Part shown: positions 63,027-64,000 of the stretch, piece after piece
How the letters are laid out: each line of letters opens with the position of its first letter
Position numbering within the stretch: position 1 is the first letter of the stretch
Origin: Catenulispora sp. EB89
GTDB taxonomy: Bacteria > Actinomycetota > Actinomycetes > Streptomycetales > Catenulisporaceae
DNA length: 64,000 nt
Direction of reading: 5' to 3'
Assembly (NCBI RefSeq): GCF_041261445.1
Contig: NZ_JBGCCU010000030.1
Coordinates: 1-64,000, forward strand
Notes under the pieces: generated by a model
The model's input: the letters and a program-made list of their open reading frames with translations, nothing else
Told to the model about the DNA's origin: nothing
Database searches by the model: none
Position numbers and translations under genes: made by a program

Positions 63027-64000
63027 ATGACCGCCGACACCATCGACCCCGGCAACGGCATATCCGAGGACGCTCAGGACGTTCCGGCCGGCGCCGGTCC
63101 CCAGCAGGCCACCCGCCTCGACAGCATCCACTCCCGACTGTCCGCCGACCTGGTCGAGCGGCTCATCGGAAAGGTGGCCATCCACGGGGCGGTGGGCGGT
63201 CGGACGCAGTCCTACAGTCCGCTCACCGGTGAGCTCATCGCCGACTACCCCGCCAGCGCCCCGCAGGACGTGCGCGCCGCCTTCGCCAAGGCCCGCGCCG
63301 CGCAGCAGGAGTGGGGACGCACACACCTCTCGCACCGGACCGCAGTAGCTCGCCGCCTCCACGACTTGCTCCTGGAGCGCTCCGACCAGCTGCTCGACCT
63401 GGTGCAGATCGAGACGGGTAAGGCGCGCAAGCACGCCCTGGACGAGGTTCTGTCGGCGGCCGCGGCGACCCGGCACTATGCGTACGCCTCCCGCGGATAC
63501 ATACGCAGCAAGCGTCGGCGTGGAGTCCTGCCGGTCCTGACGAAGGTCACCGAGAACCGCATCCCCAAGGGCGTCGTCGGCGTCATCACGCCGTGGAACT
63601 ATCCGCTGGCGCTCGCTGTCTCCGACGTCATACCGGCGCTTATCGCGGGCAACGCAGTGGTGCACAAGCCGGACACGCAGACTGCGCTGACTGGACTGCG
63701 CCTGCGCGAGTTGGCCGTGCAGGCAGGGCTGCCGGAGGACTTGTGGCAGGTGGTCGTCGGCGACGGTCCGGTGGTCGGTCCTGCGGTCATCGCGGATGCC
63801 GACTACGTGGCGTTCACCGGTTCCACCGCCACCGGCCGCACAGTGGCGCAAGCGGCGGCCTCTCGGTTGATCGGTTGCTCGCTGGAGCTCGGCGGCAAGA
63901 ACGCCATGCTCGTGCTCGATGACGCCGACATCGACAAGGCGGTGTCCGGCGCGGTGCGCGGCTGCTTCTCCTCTGCAGGACAGCTCTGCATATCTATAGA
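63027..64000 (+). CDS. gabD2: Succinate-semialdehyde dehydrogenase-like aldehyde dehydrogenase (3' truncated by window)
   Basis: The first 324 codons of an aldehyde dehydrogenase. GVITPWNYPLALAVSDVIPA, the NAD-binding VAFTGSTATGRTVAQAA, the catalytic-Glu region SLELGGKNAMLVLDDADIDK and the catalytic Cys in SSAGQLCIS are present. Similarity to mycobacterial GabD2, from memory, is strong through KGVVGVI and GQLCIS. It should oxidise succinate semialdehyde to succinate with NADP. ATG 63027 follows TGGGAGG. The first 30 residues are variable. The gene continues past the window end. Confidence 0.9.
   Translation, partial: MTADTIDPGNGISEDAQDVPAGAGPQQATRLDSIHSRLSADLVERLIGKVAIHGAVGGRTQSYSPLTGELIADYPASAPQDVRAAFAKARAAQQEWGRTHLSHRTAVARRLHDLLLERSDQLLDLVQIETGKARKHALDEVLSAAAATRHYAYASRGYIRSKRRRGVLPVLTKVTENRIPKGVVGVITPWNYPLALAVSDVIPALIAGNAVVHKPDTQTALTGLRLRELAVQAGLPEDLWQVVVGDGPVVGPAVIADADYVAFTGSTATGRTVAQAAASRLIGCSLELGGKNAMLVLDDADIDKAVSGAVRGCFSSAGQLCISI

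Overview
The window is high-GC actinobacterial chromosome, almost entirely core housekeeping DNA. The gene order (infA-rpmJ-rpsM-rpsK-rpsD-rpoA-rplQ-truA, then rplM-rpsI-glmM, coaA, glmS-acpS-nnr, alr, tsaE-tsaB-rimI-tsaD, groES-groEL, a WhiB gene, bldM, guaB-guaB3, glpD) follows, from memory, the order in Streptomyces. A bldM orthologue points to a filamentous, sporulating or differentiating relative. A zinc-binding form of S4 sits inside the alpha operon, which I do not remember for Streptomyces, so a sister order such as Catenulisporales is possible. The species cannot be fixed from the sequence alone.

Layout. 1-5000: a minus-strand kinase/regulator/MMPL transporter operon and a divergent DUF1707 membrane protein. 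5.3-10.3 kb: translation/transcription operon with structured spacers, then truA. 10.3-13.1 kb: a DUF6886-like gene, an FMN reductase and a divergent ABC-F protein. 13.3-15.8 kb: rplM-rpsI and glmM. 16.0-16.9 kb: a gene-free inverted-repeat element (element A). 17-25 kb: phosphofructokinase, a four-gene ABC export operon, an AraC regulator, and an ECF sigma factor with a membrane partner. 25-36 kb: coaA, glmS, acpS, nnr, an MFS exporter with its ArsR-type repressor, a second gene-free element (element B), a GNAT protein and alr. 36-45 kb: a hydrolase and a cluster of large membrane proteins for cell-surface glycan assembly. 45-49 kb: the tRNA t6A genes tsaE, tsaB, rimI and tsaD, with a degenerate L,D-transpeptidase-like gene between. 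49-54 kb: a polysaccharide deacetylase-like lipoprotein, 1.5 kb of gene-free low-complexity DNA ending in stacked palindromes, then CIRCE-controlled groES-groEL. 54-64 kb: WhiB, bldM, guaB, guaB3, glpD, a glutathione peroxidase, an SDR, a small lipoprotein and a truncated succinate-semialdehyde dehydrogenase.

The most unusual material is non-coding. Elements A and B share long repeat modules and a nested two-stem hairpin about 160 nt long. The stems differ between the two copies by paired changes that keep base pairing. The only three mismatches are A-C on the plus strand, which become U-G wobble pairs on the minus strand. This points to a structured RNA read from the minus strand, or a hairpin DNA element, that I cannot match to a known family. 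Also notable are four adjacent palindromes upstream of groES, a perfect hairpin between rpsD and rpoA, and a purine-poor tract with a 55-bp tandem repeat.
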